The notes: generated by a model not told the origin, from the sequence alone. DNA of 64,000 nt from Tanypteryx hageni (GCA_028673005.1 CM054118.1:88011858-88075857); one strand, 5' to 3'; shown: positions 32,429 to 44,950, counted from the first letter of the stretch. Numbers and translations are program-made.

Positions 32429-34395
32429 CAGTGGCGTTATGGCTTTTGGAGGCCCTAGGCAAAATAAATTTGGGGGCCCAAAAAAACGTTTTTAGCTTTT
32501 TTTAACATAGCTACAACATCTATAATTTAAAAAGTGACAATTATTATCAGATAAAATATATTCATGTTTATAAAATGTATATACATTAGTAGTTTAAAAT
32601 GTGACATTTTACATACAGTTTATTAACATATATTAACCTTCCGTGCCTTGTGTGCTGAAAAGCTATCTATAATATTATCATAATTAATTTCTTTTGTTAT
32701 CGCATTTTCAATTGCTATTGCTAAATTGCTTAATTTTTCTTGTCCAAGTGAATTTCTCACTTAATTTTTCACTCTTTTCAACGCGGAAAATTCTCTTTCC
32801 GCAGATGCATTCGCGATTGGCATTGACAAAAATATTCTCTGAATCGTCACATACGTTTCTATTGGTGTGACTAATTTTTTTATCATTGAAAATTGAAGAA
32901 ATTGGGCTACTTCATCTTCGAACACAATTCCATCAGTATCGTCTTCATAATTATGAATTAAATTTGCAATACAATCATCATAATCATTTGGTGATGTATT
33001 GCATAAATTTAAATGTATAAATATTGCGAATTCCTTTAACACGTCTTCGTACACCTCAATGCGTCTTTTAATTTCTGACAGTAGACAATCGCATATCACA
33101 TTAAAGAAACAATAAATAAATCTTTGCTAGTTAATATTGCTTCATTATCCCTGTTTTTGCTGAACTATCATTTTCTTTTTTTGGTTCTACTTCTATTGGA
33201 TTTGTATTCTTTATAACCTGACAATAAATGTGCTTCCGTTTCCATACTTTCAAACATGTTGCTGTTTCGAACATTTAAAATAAATGCAGACAATGATTTT
33301 AGAAGACTTACGCCTTCTTGTAGGTTGCAATCTTTACTTGGAAGGTTTTTATTGGTGGCATTTATTCCTTGTAGAAGTGTATTCCATAAAATCGGCAAAA
33401 GTGTTTTTTCATATCTTCAAAGCAGGTGTTTAGTTTTTTCTTCTAATTTCGTTAAAGGTTTTTCATTTGGTTCATTAGAAAGTTCAAATAACGCTTTTTT
33501 TACGGCCACAAATTTTATCTTAGCGGCTAATATTGCATCCGCCCTTGCAGACCATCTGGTATCACTGATTCGTTTTAATGTAAAATTTGATTTTGTGTTT
33601 GTCTTAATTGGAAGATCCCACCTTTTTGTTGACGACGAAAAGAAGACGAATAAATTTTGAATGAAATAAAAAAATGAATGGCCTTGGAACAAGATTCTGC
33701 AGCTGAATTTCCAGTTAGGTTTAACGAATGAGCTGCGCATGGTGTAATGACCGCTTCATCAACAGCGTTGTCTTCTGGTGTTTTTTCAAGAAAAAATGCT
33801 GCAAAGAATTATGTTGTTTTCCGATTTCTGCCTCCCTAATTTTAATTTTTCTTCTTTTCTGTGCACCAGACTCGTACGTTCTTTTCATAATCTGACTGAA
33901 TGAAGGGAAAGTTAATTTTATTGATTTGTAGACAATAACAGGTTGTAATACAACTAGTTTTCCTAATTTGTAATAAAATAGGATTTCATTTTCTTTTATA
34001 TTAACTTAAAAAAAAATATTAACTTTCATGCTCATTCATGGAAAATTATAATAAAAATAAATAATTAATATAATACTTACGTTTTGTAATTGAATTAAGT
34101 AATGAATAGATGGAGGGTTTTTGACACTAACAAAAACAACTTTTTAACAAAATTAGACTGCGAATGTCCACGTTTTGCATTCACATGTTGAGAAAAATAT
34201 CACATTATCGGCTACATGACCAAATTAAAAATTATGTAATAACAAAGGCGGAATAGTTTGGAATAATTTCTTAGGTTTACAATGCATACTTATAATTAAT
34301 AATTATATTTTAATCCCTAATAAAATTGAAAAAAAAAATAATTTTGGGTCCCCCTAGGCAAATGTCTTTTTAGCGTACGGTATAAAACGCCGCTG
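32429..34395 (-). mobile_element. Internally deleted hAT transposon with intact 8-bp target duplication
   Basis: The left end CAGTGGCGTTATGGCTTTTG and the reverse complement of the right end CAGCGGCGTTTTATACCGTA both lead into CCTAGG-AAAT/CCTAGGGGGACCCAAAA, so the inverted repeats are about 50 bp with drift. The element is flanked by identical 8-mers AAGATACT at 32421-32428 and 34396-34403, a perfect hAT target duplication. The length of 1967 bp is short for an autonomous element. The coding remnant is on the minus strand. Confidence 0.93.
32761..33888 (-). pseudogene. hAT transposase remnant (ZMYM1-like type)
   Basis: The frame starts at 33888 with MKRTYESGAQKRRKIKIREA, the usual beginning of this transposase type. 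The TTF zinc-finger region is missing. The following pieces read VITPCAAHSLNLTG (33790-33720), NLFVFFSSSTKRWDLPI, and ISDTRWSARADA (near 33560-33590). Last is the C-terminal dimerisation block MPIANASAEREFSALKRVKN (32820-32761). Several frameshifts and stops and a large internal loss make it non-functional. Families of this type include host zinc-finger MYM proteins, but the flanking inverted repeats and target duplication show a transposon. Confidence 0.88.
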
Positions 34396-34599
34396 AAGAT
34401 ACTACAATAGCAGATAACCATTTTGGTGGAAGTTAAGAAAATTATTAGAGGCTTTGCCGTTATAATAAAAATTGAGGATGAATTGTCGTAATTTTGTATT
34501 GCCGTTGCGGAATAACTTTAGTCTCTAACATGTATAAATGGGTGGCAACTAGATGTCGAGGGAATAAGTTGCATCTGTTACTATTATCTTTGTATTTTG

Positions 34600-35190
34600 A
34601 ACGTAATTTAGGGTAATGTTATTTTGTTTTTTTAGGTTTTAATTTTTTATTACGAATTTTTAATGTAAGTCTAAGAATTGCTATCATCTTATAACGTAAG
34701 ATTTTCTGCCGCGTATTTTTAACGCGATTACCATAAGAAATGTTACCACTTTAATGCTTCGTTTTTATTTTTGTGGCGTATTTTGAACAATTAAAAAAAA
34801 TTATCACTTTCTTACGATAGGTTTTGATTTTCTGTTACGTATTTCGAAAGTAGTCAATAATGGAAATGTTGCCACTTTTTAATGCTAGTGTTTTTTTGCG
34901 GCTTGGAAATGTTTGTTGCAGAATCCAAGAATACATCTGTGCATCACGTACTCAACATTCTATTTCAGCAGTTCATCAATTTAAATTAACGAATTTCCTT
35001 GGAATGAATAAAATAAGATCGAAAATCGCATGCGAATATGCGCGGGAGGTAAATTGCGAAAGTGCCGAAAGAAGTAAAACTGCTTTGTAATATGTACTGG
35101 GTTTTCATTTGCTATTACGCTTTTTGAAGACAAAAGAATTTTTTCACTTTATGATGCTAGGTTTTCATTTGCTGTTACGTTTTCTTTTAT
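34600..35190 (+). repeat. Diverged tandem repeat (~65-bp unit)
   Basis: Blocks like TAGGTTTT-ATTT-CTGTTACG-ATTT and AAATGTTACCACTTT-ATGCT recur at about 34635, 34700, 34755, 34815, 34870, 35097 and 35155. Spacing is irregular and copies are eroded. It is non-coding. Confidence 0.5.
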
Positions 35191-35906
35191 TTTCTGTTAA
35201 ACTGCATTATTTATGAAAAAAGGTGATTTTTTTAGGTTGACTGGGAGCCCATACTACCATAATAAGATTGCATCTAATGGGAAAATAGTATTAGCACTTC
35301 GCGAATTTGAATTTCGCTTCACTTTTTCGGGACCAATTATTCGCGAAGTTCAAAACAGTGGTGTAATCATCATTAAGACAATACACTAAAATTATGGCAA
35401 AATTGGGATATTCTGTGTTAAGATTATGACATCATCATCCGTGACTTTCGCACGTATTTGGATAAAAATATCGCGAAATAGGTATTGTTTTAAACTCATT
35501 GGCAATAGAAACGCGAATAACTCGAGAACGACTCATTCGATGATCGCCATTCTTTACGTGTTTCTTAGTCGTGACGTCTAAAAAAGAAATGGGAGATGAC
35601 AGTGTGCAACAACGGCCCTAGTTCGATTTCAGGATCGTTTTTTTCTCCCCATACGAATGACATTGAATTGTGTGCAGCGCATTTTCTGTTTGCAATTTAA
35701 AATTACTTGTCATCATACGAATTCGCTACTAGAACTAATATCACTTTTTATAGGGTGAAAATCCATATTTTTGCCGTCGATTTTCAAATAAGCGTCGAAT
35801 CTGTGCCAAATCTGTTCTGCACGAGAAAATGTTATTTTTTGAGATCAAAATCTTTTGTAGTCAAGGAAACCCTCTTTGTTGCTTATTTGATGAAATTACT
35901 TACATT

Positions 35907-36124
35907 CAATGGCGTACCGAAAAATGTTTAGCTCTCTTCCCCCTCACCTCATCCCCCGCCGAAACAAATTTGAAGTGCCGTATAAATATTTCAAGCCCTC
36001 GCGAAAAAAAAAAACATTTGGGCCCCTTTGGCCATGCCTCCCTCCGCCCTCTTCCACTTCTCCCACCTCCCTCATCCCCCTCCCCAGCCGTGTAGGGGTT
36101 GCGGGGGTGTCCGATACGCCACTG
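35907..36124. mobile_element. hAT MITE (218 bp)
   Basis: The left end CAATGGCGTACCGAAAAATG and the reverse complement of the right end CAGTGGCGTATCGGACACCC form the inverted repeats. Flanking 8-mers CTTACATT (35899-35906) and CGTACATT (36125-36132) match at 7 of 8 positions. The interior is C/T-rich with no transposase. Confidence 0.82.
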
Positions 36125-36246
36125 CGTACATTAAATTGGAATCAATGAGAAAGGAGAAAATTTTCATGAATGTTTTGTTGAAGTGAATATTCAACTTGTA
36201 ATCGATTTAATTATCAAGTTACATACATAAGGTCGATTTAGTTGGC

Positions 36247-36330
36247 AGGAGAGGGAGTGGAGAGAGGAGGGATAGAGAGAGGGAAGTGATGAGTGGAGAG
36301 GGAAAGGGGAAAGTGCGGAGGCAGAAGAGA
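36247..36330 (-). repeat. Purine-rich tract
   Basis: GAGAGGGAGTGGAGAGAGGA-like sequence lies on the + strand, so the pyrimidine strand is the minus strand here. It is one of only two substantial tracts of this polarity in the window. Confidence 0.7.
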
Positions 36331-36841
36331 GAGAATATCAGACAAATACATTAAATTTGATGTCCCGTCGTGTTTTCTGAGGATTTCAAGACATTTTCAA
36401 ACTTTCATTTGAATTTTTAATTTTATTCCATGACAAACTTAGTATTTTGTTTGGACTAAATATTCGTCGTGATTCTGTTTTTCAACCGCTGCATACTACA
36501 TATAAGTCTTCGATTTTTTCAACCGTATTTTTGTGTTGCCTTAATTTACCCCAGAGAAATGGTCAGGAAAATTTGTGTGTTGCTGTACCTCACTGAAACC
36601 CCAGTGGCTCTCCTATTGGTAAGTGTCCAATGGGCTTCCTTCCCTCGGCAACTAGTTGCTGTTCATATGCACACACATACATGCACACGCCCACTATGGT
36701 CCCGGATCTTTTCCTCTCGGGAGCAGTTTCCTTCTCAAAACACCGGACAGAAATGGATTCAAGGCCTTGACCGTTTTTATAATTTTTTGAGTTGTGCGAA
36801 TGGTTCGAGGGAGGAATGTTTGCAGGCAGGAGGAGGCCCTT

Positions 36842-37275
36842 CCCTTGTTCTCCCTCCACCCTGTTCTCTCTCCACCCTGTTCTCCCTCCACCCTGTTCTC
36901 CCTCCACCCTGTTCTCCCTCCACCCTGTTCTCCCTCCACCCTGTTCTCCCTCCACCCTGTCACCCCTCTCCTCCACCCTGTCACCCCTCTCCTCCACCCT
37001 GTCCCCCCTCTCCTCCACCCTGTCCCCCCTCTCCTCCACCCTGTCCCCCCTCCCCTCCACCCTGTCCCCCCTCCCCTCCACCCTGTCCCCCCTCCCTTCC
37101 ACCCTGTTCCCCCCACCCTCTTTCTCCTCCACCCTCTTTCTCCTCCACCCTCTTTCTCCTCCACCCTCTTTCTCCTCCACCCTCTTTCTCCTCCACCCTC
37201 TTTCCCTCCATTCTCTTTCCCCTCCATTCTCTTTCCCCTCGATCCTCTTTCCCCTCGATCCTCTTTCCCCTTCCG
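36842..37275 (+). repeat. Polypyrimidine array (CTCCACCCTGTTCTCC unit)
   Basis: A 16-bp unit CTCCACCCTGTTCTCC is repeated and evolves along the array. It becomes CTCCACCCTGTCCCCC (about 37000-37090), CTCCACCCTCTTTCTC (about 37120-37200) and CCCTCGATCCTCTTTC at the end. The frames on both strands of up to 277 codons are repeat translation. Confidence 0.95.
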
Positions 37276-37562
37276 TTTGCAGATGACCGATTTCTGAGGT
37301 GATGCGTTCCGCACGTATAACTTTTATTGAACGAACGGCCTAATTGTTTGAGTAAGTGCGGAAATTGGCTGATCTCCATCAGTCGCGGATTTGTGTAGCT
37401 TTGTAATAAACTTTGTGGAGCTCTTTCGAAAATTGCCTTGCAGTAGAAGTCAGCGCGGGAGCATCGCGTACAGTTTTATGTGATTGCTTTTTCAACTTGC
37501 AAAATATGCTCGAAACTCTCTCGTCATGTTATGGATTTCTCAAAACGAGAAATTATTTTTTT

Positions 37563-37781
37563 TTAATTTGCGTGGACTAGTTTAGAAGCTAGTTTTGTGT
37601 CCGTTCTTCTCGCGTCTGCATATTCCGGGAAACTGTCATTGCCACGTTTACAGGGGCGTTGGAGGCGTTGAGGGATGCACGGAGGCTGAGAGAGAAGAGG
37701 CACGTGCCGCCTCTTCGGATCGTACGTGACCGTGACCACGGCTCTGAAGCCGCTGTGGCTCTTCGGGCCATTCTTGCTCAT
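37563..37781 (-). CDS. Weak candidate exon with coding-like base composition
   Basis: The minus-strand frame starting with MSKNGPKSHSGF and continuing AVVTVTYDPKRRHVPLL has strongly G/C-ending codons over about 45 codons, unlike its surroundings. It then runs into GTAAAC, a possible donor. A competing + strand reading (acceptor TTTACAG, then ALEALRDARRLREKRH, donor GTACGT) is equally open. I recognise neither protein. It may be a conserved exon or a CpG-rich artefact. Confidence 0.2.
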   Translation of the reverse strand: MSKNGPKSHSGFRAVVTVTYDPKRRHVPLLSQPPCIPQRLQRPCKRGNDSFPEYADARRTDTKLASKLVHAN

Positions 37782-39157
37782 TTCTTGGAAGCAATAAAGT
37801 TGAATTTGGAAATCGTTAGTTTTGTATCGTGCACGTGTGCTTTCGCCATATTACATCTGTAGTATGTCATATGCAAACTATTTTCCGATACTAAAACACA
37901 AAGGTCTTTTATTTTATCATGTGGAATAAAGTAATTCATTTCAAAAGTCGGTTCACTGGTAGGCATTCTTTATCTCACTCTGTTTTTATCCGTACATATT
38001 TCAATTGTTTAAAAAATATTTTGTATTTCCATCAGACCAATGGAAAAATTGCGCCACGTATCAGTTAACTTAAAAAGTTACCTTATTATGTGGGACATTC
38101 GGAACCCAGAGTATGGCTAAGGTCCAGGGCCTCAAAATGCTAATAATGTGCCGTGTGCGGGATCACTAGCACCCCAGACTGAATAGGATCATATTTCGGA
38201 AACATTTACAAATAATAACATATGTATTTACTTCGTATTAACTATCGACAGGGACGGACTGGCCTCCGGTAAGTCCAAGGGCCGGTCTGCTGAAACTTGT
38301 ATATTATTTTATTTTTCAATGAGTCATTCTTTTCCCTGAGAAAATTTTCTCTCCGTTATTTGATTTTCAGTAAGATTTAATCCACTCTCCGCTAATAGTG
38401 CGATGGGAGGAGATTTTAAAAATATAAAAACGTTTAATTATACTCTTTCTGTTTAATCCACTTGCTATAGGACTGACAGCTGTAATCCTCGCACTTGTGA
38501 AATCCAGGGAATGCATGTTTTCTCTGACGCGTCTTTCACGCTGAAAACTCGGCGACTTTCCCATGGTCGAAGCTTCAAAATTGGCATTTCGGTCTTTTTT
38601 ACGGGGCGGTACATATTTGGAGCATTGCGTGCGCTTAGGAGCTCGAGGTTCGTTCGACCATGCTCGTCCATTCTTGCCTACCAGCGAGTGACCGGCGTGT
38701 CGTCATCCGGAGCGCTTCTTTCTGATTTGCGCTCCAATCGAACATCCAACGTAACATTTTTGGCGCGTTTCGCTTCTAGCATAAGCTCCTATCAACCTCG
38801 GCTTGTCTATCCGTCCGTCCGCATGTTCGTTCTAAGCTTCTACCGAAGGGATTCTTATGAAATTTGATAGTCAAAAACAATAAGAGAATCACAAACATAA
38901 ATCACGTAAGCCAATCAGGGATACCACTTCGTGACAAAAAAATGAACTTTCCGTTATATCTCGTAAATTGTTCGTCATATCAAAATAGTTTTCAATTCAA
39001 CTTGTAGAACTAGTAACATGCGTCTCTATAGAGTACTTTTTTTCCTATATAGTTTTATCGTAAGAGTAGCCATTATCAAGAAAATCGTTCAAAAAAGTCG
39101 TAATTCGCTTTGAACTTGGAAAATTTCTTGCGTAGCCACCTAATTGTTGTCAACAAA

Positions 39158-39194
39158 AGCAATCTTATTGGTTACTGAAGTAAATAAGATTGCT
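39158..39194. repeat. Small perfect inverted repeat
   Basis: AGCAATCTTATT (39158-39169) faces AATAAGATTGCT (39183-39194) across a 13-nt spacer. There is no thymine run or gene beside it, so it is not a terminator. Confidence 0.6.
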
Positions 39195-40683
39195 GTAATT
39201 ACGAAAATACGTGGAATTCATTACGTGTGCTTGCAGCATTTTGTAAGCGAAGGGAAATGCATTATCTACGACGAATAAAAAAACACTAACTTAAATATTA
39301 GAATACTTAACTGAATTGAAATATGTTCTAAATAATTTTAGGTTATTTGCTTAGTTACAATCGATTAGAAAATAGATAGCCAAATAAAGATTTAATATTT
39401 ACCTGGTATCATTTCTGATATATAGTTTTGCATTAGTCATTAAAAATACGGAAATACGTTTATTAATGCATCAAATTAGTTGGAGAAGAAATTTGTAGTA
39501 GACGGAGAGACAATCGGTTCTTGGTGTTTAGTTATTTCACAGTGTGAGCTCGTTCAAATTATATCGTTTAGTTTCAAATACTTCATCGCATGAAACGCGC
39601 CTATTTGTGATACACTCTACACTTTCCTAACTTGTTTTAATTTCTGTTAGTGTCATAATTCCGTTCTTGTATACACGGCTCTTCATTCGAGAATACCTGA
39701 GTTTTTCCAAGTCTTCATTCGATAGTTACAAATAAATTCGCAAATGATAACTGTTGAGATCTGCTTAGGTGGGGTGGCGTAATATCCCTTAACTTAATAA
39801 TTTGCTTTGGCAATAAAACTAGCCTTCCACCAATAAGAGCACGATATCGAATGCGTACGCCTCCGAGGACATCCGTCCAACACGCAGGTAAGCTTTCTAG
39901 AGTTAACCGCGAATAAATCGACGTTTACTTATAAACGAGCTTCTCTATCACAGTAGTGTCCAACAGAAGTATCAGGTTCACCACAGTTATGGCGAACGAA
40001 TCAGCATTTTCGCCACATAACACAAAATATAAAAACTATAAGTAAGACTTTAAATAAAAGGTTACAGTGATACACAATAATGATTTAACTTATTTATTAG
40101 TCATATAAATCATTTAAATGCAAACATTAAATTTTAATATGATATTTGACAGTTCATTTGTCCAAGTAGAGCAGTGAAATTTGGCATAAAATCCACACTT
40201 AAGTAGCTGCGGCAGCCGGAGAGTGGGGGGAGGGTGTTGAAATCATTATTGTGTATCACTGTGAACTTTTTTGTGTAAAGTCGTATTTATAAAAAATAAC
40301 ATATTGTATCGTGTGGCGAAAAGGTCGTTGTATGTATAATTTACAAAACCAGATATAAAAAATTAGTACTATTTGCTTTAATAAACTAATAAAAAATAGT
40401 AGACTGTGAGCATCAATTCGCCACATATTTATGCTTGATTCGCCACGAGTGGCGATGGGATTGGACACCGGAGCTCTATCCCTTCGATCGAAGCTGGCGA
40501 TTTCGGTTCGAACCTCGCGCTCTCTCTCTCTGGTCCCGTGGGGTCGTACGCCGTGCGCAGAGGCCCCTGACCGCAGCGTGCCCGCCCAGGTGCCTTCGGC
40601 ATAGCATCCCTTCGCCATTCACCGCATTCGAGTGTGATTGCGCGAGTCGGGTGAGGCGTGAGAAAAGTTAGACCTTGGGCGTG

Positions 40684-41050
40684 CTTTTCCGCCCCCGCTC
40701 CCTCCTTCCGCCCCCACTCCTTCCTTACCCCGCCCCCATTCTCTCCTCCCCTTTATACCTTCTCCGACGTCTCTTTTCTCCCAAAACATTTTTCCTCCGC
40801 CCTATCTCCACTTCTCCTATTCCCTCTCTCCACTTCTCCCCTCTCTCCCCTCACTCCCTCTCCCCTCTCTCCCTCTTCCATCTCTCCCTCTTCCATCTCT
40901 CCCTCTTCCATTTCTCCCTCTTCCCTCTCTCCCACTCCCCTCTCTCCCTCTCCCCTCTCCTATCTTTCCCTCTCTCCTATCTCTCCCTCTCCACACCCTC
41001 CCTCTCCCCTCCCATTTCTCCCTCCATTTTCTCTGCCATTCCTCTTCACT
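40684..41050 (+). repeat. Polypyrimidine array (CTCCCTCTTCCATCT units)
   Basis: C/T-rich sequence on the + strand has a 15-bp unit TCTCCCTCTTCCATC near 40865-40920 and CTCTCCCTCTCC blocks elsewhere. Serine/proline frames on the + strand and Glu/Arg/Gly frames on the minus strand are not genes. Confidence 0.9.
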
Positions 41051-42091
41051 GCCTCCGATCATTCCTTTTCTCTTGGTTTCCAACGAGAGACACCGGTAGC
41101 AATAACTCCTTCCGAAATTTTAACAAGTCAAAATCGAGTTGCAAATATACGCCTCGCCCACTGACATCCATTCTATCCTCTCTACGAAGCTATTCGTAGA
41201 AAAGAAGCACGGAGGAAATCTCCGGCGATGTGCTGGTCCTCAAGACTTCGCTAAGGGGAATGAGAAATGGGGGACGATATTCTCCCCTCGGATCCGCCTT
41301 CGTGTCCTCCGGTGGAAAAAGGTTTTCGGGGCGGATGGAAGGATTTGGACTGGAAAATCCGGAAGAGCACCTCCATTCATCTTCGCGCCCAAAGTGAAAG
41401 TTTTAAGATTCGCGAACGCGTCGGAGAAGTTCGGCGACCACCCTCCGGAGGGCAGCACATTAGCATCGCGGCGAGCCCCGTCTGCTTACCTCCCGTTGTC
41501 TTCGAATGCAATGCCTGCGCTCTCGGAAATTCGTTTCCATCGCTGCCCTCGCTCGAAGCCGCGCGCGTCCTTTCGCCTCGGCGCATTCCCATTCACGACT
41601 CTGTAAATGCAAATAATTGATGAAAATGTTCTCTCTTCTTTCTCCTCCTAATAGTCCGGGGCATTTTCTATTAGCGATTAATCGCGAAGATGTATAATCG
41701 GAAAGGAGAGGAGATGGGCTCCTATGCTGCAGTTAATCGGGAAAGAGTTCGTTCCCGCGGACTGCGAATGTATTCCTTTTTTGCTTAAAGAGCGCTGACT
41801 ACAAAAAACGCACCTTCAGCCGCTTACTTCTCTGTCTTTGGGAAATTCGAGCGCGAAAATGAGCGCTTTGTGCTGAGAGGGGACATTTTATTCGTTCTTT
41901 CGCGAATGCGTTCTCTCGAAATGGTTTTTTCGATCGAGGACGAGTGGATCCGTTCGCTTCTCTCTGCCATTTGCCTCTGTCCAGTGGATAATGGACGTTT
42001 TATGGGCAACTTATTCCTTCCGCATCTTAAGCCTAAATACTAAACCGTTCGTCTTGAAGTGTTTGTGGAAAATATACCGAAAATATAATTA

Positions 42092-42537
42092 CCGTATTTC
42101 CCCGATTATAGACCCACGCGAAGGGAAAATAATTCGGGGTGTTGAATACATTTTAATTTCAAACTGCCTGATCGGTTACACTTAATTTCCAGTGTAAATA
42201 TAATTATGCGATAAGATTAAAGAAATAATAACGTTAAAACATATTCATTGGCTTTCAGAAATCTACACCAAATTATTAGTTTTGTTTCTTAAAACGTTTA
42301 ATACGGGACGAAGACATAAGTGCTCTAATGCAGGGGAAATTTGCCAGCTGAGCGCGATATAAGCGTCATACTGTCTTCTGAGGGTGGAACTATAGAAAAG
42401 AGGATTGAATTTTAGTGGAGATGAGAGGGAGAGGACAAATAGAAGATACATTTGGTCGCGATTATAAGGCGAGTATCAATTTTTCGGCTTACATTTTATT
42501 TATAAAAAAACGTCGCCTTTTGATCGGGCAAATGCGG
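42092..42537. mobile_element. TA-inserting MITE (CCGTATTTCCCCGA ends)
   Basis: The left end CCGTATTTCCCCGATTATAG is preceded by TA. The reverse complement of the right end is CCGCATTTGCCCGATCAAAA, and it is followed by TA. The interior of about 450 bp is non-coding. It shares terminal design with the elements at 6331 and 16313. Confidence 0.68.
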
Positions 42538-42654
42538 TATAATGAACTTAAAACGGAAACGGGGCTAATTGGCGCGTGGAATCAAAGAAAGTGTATTAAT
42601 GGACTGTTTAGATAACGTTTCCCGTGATAATCGTTTTAATCCGAGAGTAGCTTA

Positions 42655-42948
42655 GTACTTGCAGTGGCCAGAGCGTTGGCCTTCTAGGCAGCGGTTCCGG
42701 GTTCAAATCCGGCGGAGGTCGGATTTTTCAACCTGGAATCGTCCCGTCCCCGACTTGTGTTTTTTGAGGAGACCGCAAGTCAGCGCTCTTTCCTCCAGAG
42801 AGAATTTTAAGCAGTTTGTCCCTTGGTGCACATCGTAAAGATTGCCGGCACCGGGTTTCCCTCCTCCCTTATGTATCTATTCGGTGTGGAAGGAGTCATG
42901 TCTATAATAGTCAAAGAGTTTGGTTAGCCAGAAATACAAACAAACAAT
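42655..42948 (+). mobile_element. tRNA-derived SINE copy 3
   Basis: The B box GGTTCAAATCC is at 42709-42719, and GCAGTGGCCAGAGCGTTGGC is the remnant of the A-box region. The body (GGAGGTCGGATTTTTCAACC, GAGGAGACCGCA, CACCGGGTTTCCCTCCTCCC) and tail (GTGTGGAAGGAGTCATGTCT, GGTTAGCCAGAAATACAAAC) match the copy at 23389, in the opposite orientation. Confidence 0.88.
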
Positions 42949-43744
42949 CGACAGTAACTTAGATCACGAAGACGACAGTGACCGTATTCGGCGTGACGCA
43001 TGGCGTCGCCTAGTGATCTCGGCAGCGATTTGTTTTACAATATTCTTTTTGCCTCGCCGACCAAAACCCGTAGAACAGGAGTTTTCACTGGGCGCCACAC
43101 TGGGTCACGCGAAGAGTTTTTAAACGGCGCCCGTCAAAGTTAATTTTTCTCTCTTCATCTCTCCATTCGGAATCGAAAGCTTTGAAGTAAATCTACGAAT
43201 TCAGTTATAAAAGGTTTTTTCCGGTAAAGGGGTTCCTGATTGGAAATTTCGTTTTTGTGTTTTCGCCCTAACTAAAGCGTTCGTAGCAGTATGAGTTTAA
43301 TCTTCGAGAGAGTTGAGAGATGTGTGCTGTTCCTCCGGCCTCTCTCGGACCTTTTGGCAATGTCGGAAGCATAAAATACAACTATAATCATAATATTTTT
43401 ATTTACATTTATGATTTACTTATTTTAGTACAAGTATTTATTTTTAAATGACTCGGGCTCTGCGCCGATTGTAAAAATCCTCTGAGTGAACCTCGGCCAA
43501 AAAAACTTGGACGACCGCAGCGGTGGAGAATGCTAATTTGACAGATGGTTGAAAATGGAGCCTTTTTTTGGAAGAGGGTTACATTGGAGCGCTCGAAAGC
43601 CCGCGTAGGTCTGGAAAAACGAATCACTTTTCGCGAGCATGTGTTGAAATTTTAATTATAGTTAAAGCAAAAGGTTTCAAATATTATCACGAATATTTTC
43701 GAAAGTAATGAAATGAGTTTTATTTGCGGTTCGAAGCGATAGAG

Positions 43745-44056
43745 CAGTGCTTTTCAACCGGTGTTCCGCGGAACACTGGTGTTCCACTAGCAATGCTTAC
43801 GTGTTCCGCAAAATATTTCACCGAAAATAATTTTTCTATAAATTTAGATTTTTTTAATGAATTTAAAAATGGAAAGTATTTTAATTTTGCTATCTATCGG
43901 GGAAGCAGAGAGTAGCATGTTACGACTTATAAAACCTTTTGCAGTACGCATGCGCGTTACCACATCCATGGTAAATATATATATGCGTATGTATATAGGT
44001 GTCCTGCCAATTTTTTCTCCATTCCAAAATGTTCCGCCGCTCAAAAAAAGTTGAAA
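43745..44056. mobile_element. hAT-like MITE, right end worn
   Basis: The left end is CAGTGCTTTTCAACCGGTGT, followed by TCCGCGGAACA and GGTGTTCC. The right side carries TGTTCCGCCGC, then AAAAAGTTGAAAAG, the complement of CTTTTCAAC, before a GA run replaces the terminal bases. No target duplication is recognisable. Confidence 0.55.
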
Positions 44057-44099
44057 AGAGAGAGAGAGTGCTTGCTGCTCGCTGAGGAATTCCGGGACA

Positions 44100-44950
44100 T
44101 TTTCGAGCTACGGATTTCAAGACATCGAGGGCGTCTTCGCGCCCGGCGGTCGACGTACCTTCGGACCCGGGTTCGACTCCCCACTCGTGGCAAGCGCCCT
44201 CGTCACGAAGGCGGTCGCTGCGCGGGCACGATTTCCCCCGCCGTGCCCCCGACGCGGGGGAGAGGTGGCGGTCGTGGGGGGGGAGGGTGGCGGAGGGGCT
44301 TCTGCCAGGAGGGGAAGAGCGATGCGGAGGGGGCGGCGTAGACGGCCTCTCACCAGCCGATCTCTCCGTAGTATGCTTCTCGCTTTCGTGAGGGATCTGG
44401 CGCGACGCTGAATCCGTTCCTCGTTCGAATCCGCGTGTCGACTACTCCCCTTCCCCCCCACCGCCTCGCCTTCCCTCCACGCCCCTTTTGGATATCCGGC
44501 GGAGGTCCATCTGCGACGCCATGCCCAAGACTCCAGCCGCCTTCTCGCGGCTTGCCCGCTACCTCAAGATGAGGACCAAGGTATTTGATCTCGCCGCCAC
44601 AGATGGCGACTCTCTCGGACGGCATCCGCCTTTTCCTTCGCCGTTTTGTGGAACGCTTTTGTGTATATATGTATAACGCGAACAGCGCTGGTTTGTTTCG
44701 TTTATCCGATTTTTTTAATATGGCTCATTCCGGCGCGTATTTCGTAACGGATTTTCGCTTTTCGCAAGCTCTCCACCCGTATGTTTCGAGTGCTTTCTCT
44801 GAGTCGCCTGTGAAATGGAGAGGCGATGGAAAGTGCACGCAACCTTTGGAATGCCACGAAAAGGTGTCGGCCCTTCCCCTTCCCACTTCCTACCTTATTG
44901 CGTGCTCCGTCGCCCTCGCATCTGCTCTCGCTTTCGTGTAAATTAACCCG
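44100..44950 (+). promoter_or_regulatory. CpG-rich patch, second candidate alternative promoter
   Basis: Very G+C- and CpG-rich sequence on both sides of the candidate exon at 44521 gives overlapping open frames in several registers on both strands, none recognisable as proteins. In position and composition it is like the 24-kb patch. Confidence 0.38.
44521..44580 (+). CDS. Candidate alternative first exon B (20 codons)
   Basis: The start codon in GACGCCATGCCC opens the frame MPKTPAAFSRLARYLKMRTK, which ends exactly at a codon boundary before a possible donor GTATTT at 44581. The basic, amphipathic peptide and phase-0 end fit a first exon joining the same downstream acceptor as the mtd linker exons. 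The donor is weaker than that of candidate A. No homologous peptide is recalled. A chance CpG-island frame is the main alternative. Confidence 0.35.

Noticed and set aside
36469..37314. Frames of 277 and 206 codons
   Set aside because: Mostly a 16-bp minisatellite; the unique N-terminal parts are not recognisable and no acceptor/donor structure is convincing.
38130..38270. hAT-like termini (CAGGGACGGACTGGCC and CAGGGCCTCAA)
   Set aside because: Only single ends with no matching inverted repeat or target duplication found.
41139..41606. 155-codon + frame and overlapping minus frames
   Set aside because: CpG-rich sequence open in several registers; no domain, no clear start or splice sites.
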